Source: Alphaproteobacteria bacterium (lineage in GTDB: Bacteria > Pseudomonadota > Alphaproteobacteria > Rickettsiales > VGDC01). From it: a stretch of DNA of 5,892 nucleotides. The stretch spans positions 1-5,892 of the forward strand of contig VGDC01000137.1 of the NCBI GenBank assembly GCA_016869895.1, written 5' to 3'. The notes below the pieces were generated by a model that made no database searches, was not told where the DNA came from, and saw only the letters and a program-made list of their open reading frames with translations. Position 1 is the stretch's first letter. Each line of letters begins with the position of its first letter. A program made the translations under genes and the position numbers. Positions 4,909 through 5,892 of the stretch are shown one piece after another.

Positions 4909-5892
4909 ATGGAACGTATCGTCATTCTGGATTGTGGCTCGCAACTGACCCAGCTCATCGCGCGGCGCGTTCGTGAAAGTGGGGTCTATTCGGAAATCCA
5001 CCCCTTCTCCATCTCATCACAAGACCTTGAAGCGTTGAAGCCGAAGGCGGTCATCATCTCCGGTGGGCCTGCTTCGGTGCATGAGGCATTCTCGCCGCGC
5101 ATCACCCCGAAAGTGTTCCAGCTCGGTGTGCCGGTGCTGGGCATCTGCTATGGTCAGCAGGTCATGTGCGCGCAGCTGGGCGGCACGGTGGAATCATCGA
5201 GCCACCGCGAGTTTGGTCGCGCCTTTATCACCCTGACCAAGAAAAGCAAGCTGTTCTCCGACGCATGGCAGATCGGCGACAAGAAGCAAGTGTGGATGAG
5301 CCATGGCGATAAAGTCACGCAGATTCCCAAGGGTTTCGAGGTGTTGGCCGACACACCCTCCACGCCTTATGCCATCATCGCCGACGAGACCCGCAAATTC
5401 TATGGTTTGCAGTTCCACCCCGAAGTCATCCATACGCCTGAAGGCGCGGAGCTTATCCGCAACTTCACCCATAAGATCGCCGGATGCAAAGGCGAGTGGA
5501 CGATGGAATCCTTCCGTGAATCCGCCATCCGCAAAATCCGCGAACAGGTGGGCAATAAGCGCGTCATCTGCGGTGTGAGCGGCGGTGTGGATTCGACCGT
5601 GGTCGCGGTACTGCTGCATCAGGCCATCGGCAAACAGCTGACCTGCATCTTCGTGGACAACGGCGTGCTGCGGGAGGGAGAGGCCGAGCAGGTGCGCAAG
5701 ATGTTCCGCGACGCGTTCAACATCCCGCTGGTCTACGCCGATGCGAGCCGCCTGTTCCTGAACCGCCTGCACGGGGTGAGTGACCCGGAGCAGAAGCGCA
5801 AGATCATCGGTTCGACCTTCATCGAAGTCTTCGAGAAAGAGGCCGAGAACGCGGGTGGGGCGGATTTCTTGGGACAGGGCACGTTATATCCC
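4909..5892 (+). CDS. guaA: GMP synthase (glutamine-hydrolysing), 5' part
   Basis: This gene makes GMP from XMP, ATP and glutamine in the cytoplasm, the last step of de novo guanine nucleotide synthesis. The frame is open from the ATG at 4909 to the window edge (328 codons, ending TLYP) with no stop; the family is usually about 510-525 residues, so roughly 60% is present. Residues 1-~190 are the class I glutamine amidotransferase: DCGSQ (8-12), SGGP (51-54), the nucleophile C80 in GICYGQQ, and H170 and E172 in QFHPEV, so the triad is complete. Residues ~197 onward are the ATP pyrophosphatase domain, with the PP-loop SGGVDS (224-229), FVDNGVLR (248-255) and GQGTLYP (322-328). The start is supported by a TAAGG Shine-Dalgarno (4898-4902), 6 bases upstream, and by alignment of the MERIVILD start with the family. 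C9 replaces the more usual aromatic residue of the DFGSQ motif. It is divergent from the tad genes and functionally unrelated to them. Confidence 0.97.
   Translation, partial: MERIVILDCGSQLTQLIARRVRESGVYSEIHPFSISSQDLEALKPKAVIISGGPASVHEAFSPRITPKVFQLGVPVLGICYGQQVMCAQLGGTVESSSHREFGRAFITLTKKSKLFSDAWQIGDKKQVWMSHGDKVTQIPKGFEVLADTPSTPYAIIADETRKFYGLQFHPEVIHTPEGAELIRNFTHKIAGCKGEWTMESFRESAIRKIREQVGNKRVICGVSGGVDSTVVAVLLHQAIGKQLTCIFVDNGVLREGEAEQVRKMFRDAFNIPLVYADASRLFLNRLHGVSDPEQKRKIIGSTFIEVFEKEAENAGGADFLGQGTLYP

Noticed and set aside
5194..5772. A 192-codon minus-strand open frame inside guaA.
   Set aside because: The guaA frame carries intact catalytic motifs across this span; the opposite frame is a codon-bias by-product.

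Overview
The window is a chromosomal segment with moderately high GC in its coding regions. It looks alphaproteobacterial: it carries the Caulobacter-type gene order cpaB-cpaC-cpaD-cpaE-cpaF of the Tad/Flp (type IVc) pilus system, and the CpaC and CpaD proteins have the alphaproteobacterial form. I cannot name a genus from the sequence alone.

Layout. On the minus strand, reading from about 4523 down to 1, five tightly packed genes form one apparent operon. They are cpaB (inner-membrane/periplasmic assembly protein with an SAF domain), cpaC (outer-membrane secretin), cpaD (outer-membrane lipoprotein), cpaE/tadZ (ParA/MinD-like localisation ATPase) and the first 49 codons of what is almost certainly cpaF/tadA (the pilus motor ATPase), cut by the window edge. 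Junctions are a 4-base ATGA overlap (cpaB/cpaC), 3 bases (cpaC/cpaD), 51 bases (cpaD/cpaE) and 4 bases (cpaE/cpaF). A 385-base AT-richer intergenic region (4524-4908) separates this operon from a divergently transcribed plus-strand guaA (GMP synthase). guaA is complete at its 5' end and runs off the right edge after 328 codons with no stop codon.

How the genes work together. CpaC forms the gated outer-membrane channel and CpaD is a lipoprotein needed for that channel. CpaB bridges from the inner membrane to the secretin. CpaE positions the machine in the cell, and CpaF powers pilin polymerisation. The pilin (flp/pilA), prepilin peptidase (cpaA) and platform proteins (tadB/tadC) are not in the window; tadB/tadC probably follow cpaF beyond the left edge. 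guaA is a housekeeping purine gene and is only a positional neighbour.

The least ordinary part is the guaA 5' region. It holds an exact DnaA-box 9-mer (TTATCCACA on the minus strand) that overlaps the best candidate -10 element, embedded in nested, mutually competing inverted repeats. I see no mobile element, CRISPR array, tRNA or rRNA, and no convincing undescribed system. The coding part is a recognisable Tad pilus operon.
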